14,679 nucleotides of DNA from Bifidobacteriaceae bacterium (lineage in GTDB: Bacteria > Actinomycetota > Actinomycetes > Actinomycetales > WQXJ01): the NCBI GenBank assembly GCA_031266115.1, contig JAISBQ010000302.1, positions 1 through 14,679 of the forward strand. The letters run 5' to 3'. Position numbers and translations under genes: made by a program. The notes below the pieces were generated by a model that worked only from the letters and a program-made list of their open reading frames with translations, was not told where the DNA came from and did not search any database. Positions 14,080 through 14,679 of this stretch are shown piece after piece. The stretch's first letter is position 1; each line of letters begins with the position of its first letter.

Positions 14080-14133
14080 TTATGCCGACCGGGGCGTGTT
14101 TCTGCTGGTGGTGGTCTCGCTGGGTCGGCATAA
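14080..14133. repeat. Inverted repeat next to the recombinase gene (candidate element end)
   Basis: TTATGCCGACC (14080-14090) and GGTCGGCATAA (14123-14133) are perfect 11-base inverted repeats separated by 32 bases. They stand between the broken orfA and the tyrosine recombinase start at 14220, where a recombinase-bound end or attachment site would be expected. Confidence 0.55.
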
Positions 14134-14219
14134 TCTGGGGGTTTTCGGGGTTGGGGTAGTTCTCTGGTCGTGTTGGCCGCCGGGTGGCGGCGGCCCGGAC
14201 TGATCGGAGAATGATCGCG

Positions 14220-14679
14220 ATGAGTGTGTTGTTGAGGTCGGCGGCGATGCTGGCGGATTACGAGTCCTGGCTTGGCCAGGAGCGCGGCCTGGTCCAGGTG
14301 ACTGTCGCCAACCATCTGCTTTGGGCGCGGCGTTGGCTGGGGTGGGTGGATCAGGGTGGCGGGTCGTTGGATGGCGCGGACGCCGCCATGGTGGGGCGTT
14401 TCGCGGCTGAGACCGCTGCGGGGTGCCGGGCCGTGGGGACTGCGAAGGTGATGGTTGTTTCGCTGCGGGTGTTCCTTCAATGCGCGTTCGCGCGTGGCTG
14501 GACCGGGACTGACCTGCGTGGCGCTGTGCCGAGGGCCGCGTCGTGGCGCGGCGCCCAGATCGCCAGGGCGCTGCCCGAAGGGACGGTCGAACGACTCGTC
14601 GGCTGCTGCGAGTCCTCGACCGTGAAGGGACGCCGGGACAAGGCGATCGTGTTGCTGCTGGCCAGGCTCGGATTGCGGC
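14220..14679 (+). CDS. Tyrosine recombinase, RIT-like (3'-truncated by window edge)
   Basis: Open from ATG 14220 to the window end: 153 residues, no stop. GGAG at 14206-14209 precedes it; ATG 14211 is an in-frame alternative but sits too near that site. Residues about 8-92 form the SAM-like DNA-binding domain of phage-type integrases (LADYESWLGQERGLVQVTVANHLL split by helices, and AVGTAKVMVVSLRVFL). GAVPRAASW followed by ARALPEGTVERLVGCC is the usual linker. RRDKAIVLLLARLGLR starts the catalytic domain, with Arg153 as the first catalytic arginine at the very edge. Tyrosine and other catalytic residues lie beyond the window. This wording is characteristic of recombinases found in threes (recombinase-in-trio elements) in actinobacteria; whether two more follow cannot be seen. 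Confidence 0.82.
   Translation, partial: MSVLLRSAAMLADYESWLGQERGLVQVTVANHLLWARRWLGWVDQGGGSLDGADAAMVGRFAAETAAGCRAVGTAKVMVVSLRVFLQCAFARGWTGTDLRGAVPRAASWRGAQIARALPEGTVERLVGCCESSTVKGRRDKAIVLLLARLGLR

Noticed and set aside
14003..14131. N-terminal extension of the transposase
   Set aside because: Derives from the orfA overlap and the inverted-repeat junction; not homologous to OrfB.
1..14679. tRNA, rRNA or other RNA genes
   Set aside because: No T-loop consensus within a cloverleaf-like context or rRNA stretch noticed on either strand.

Overview
The window is high-GC DNA with actinobacterial character. The evidence is a menaquinone methyltransferase and an isochorismate synthase of actinobacterial type, a streptogrisin-like secreted protease, a lipoprotein substrate-binding protein, and starts that often look leaderless. 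A high-GC Gram-positive (Actinomycetota) is a safe inference; the genus cannot be read from the sequence.

Layout. (1) Positions 1-4531, plus strand: the end of an oligopeptide-type ABC importer. It comprises a double-ATPase subunit open at the left edge, its lipoprotein binding protein, and a divergent Xi-class glutathione-S-transferase-like protein. (2) 4535-5756, minus strand: a remnant of a DUF4143 ATPase, then an intact antitoxin/PIN-toxin pair with a 4-base ATGA overlap. (3) 5939-9515, minus strand: three genes for secreted proteins. These are a chymotrypsin-fold protease with a propeptide and an extra C-terminal domain, followed by two tandemly duplicated two-domain proteins ending in a bacterial Ig-like domain. 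(4) 9817-13004: menG (minus) and menF (plus), divergent menaquinone genes. Their shared upstream region is filled by about 1.2 kb of toxin-antitoxin debris and repeats: a ribbon-helix-helix antitoxin, the first third of its VapC toxin, a frameshifted second copy of the PIN toxin at 5104, and two 58-base hairpin repeats. (5) 13054-14679: an IS3-family element that has lost most of orfA. It abuts an inverted repeat and the start of a tyrosine recombinase resembling those of recombinase-in-trio (RIT) elements, which runs off the right edge.

How the genes work together. The first block imports a peptide-like or similar solute. MenF and MenG are the first committed enzyme and the last enzyme of menaquinone synthesis. 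The secretion block may be a functional unit (protease plus Ig-like secreted partners), but that is inferred only from adjacency and strand. The toxin-antitoxin and mobile-element remnants show that this stretch has collected accessory DNA between core genes.

The most interesting points are: the duplicated secreted proteins, whose N-terminal halves have diverged much more than their Ig-like halves; the intact PIN toxin carrying His where its own decayed copy keeps the expected Asp; short unlisted genes (the truncated VapC at 10580-10729 and the recombinase at 14220); and the nested IS3/RIT junction.
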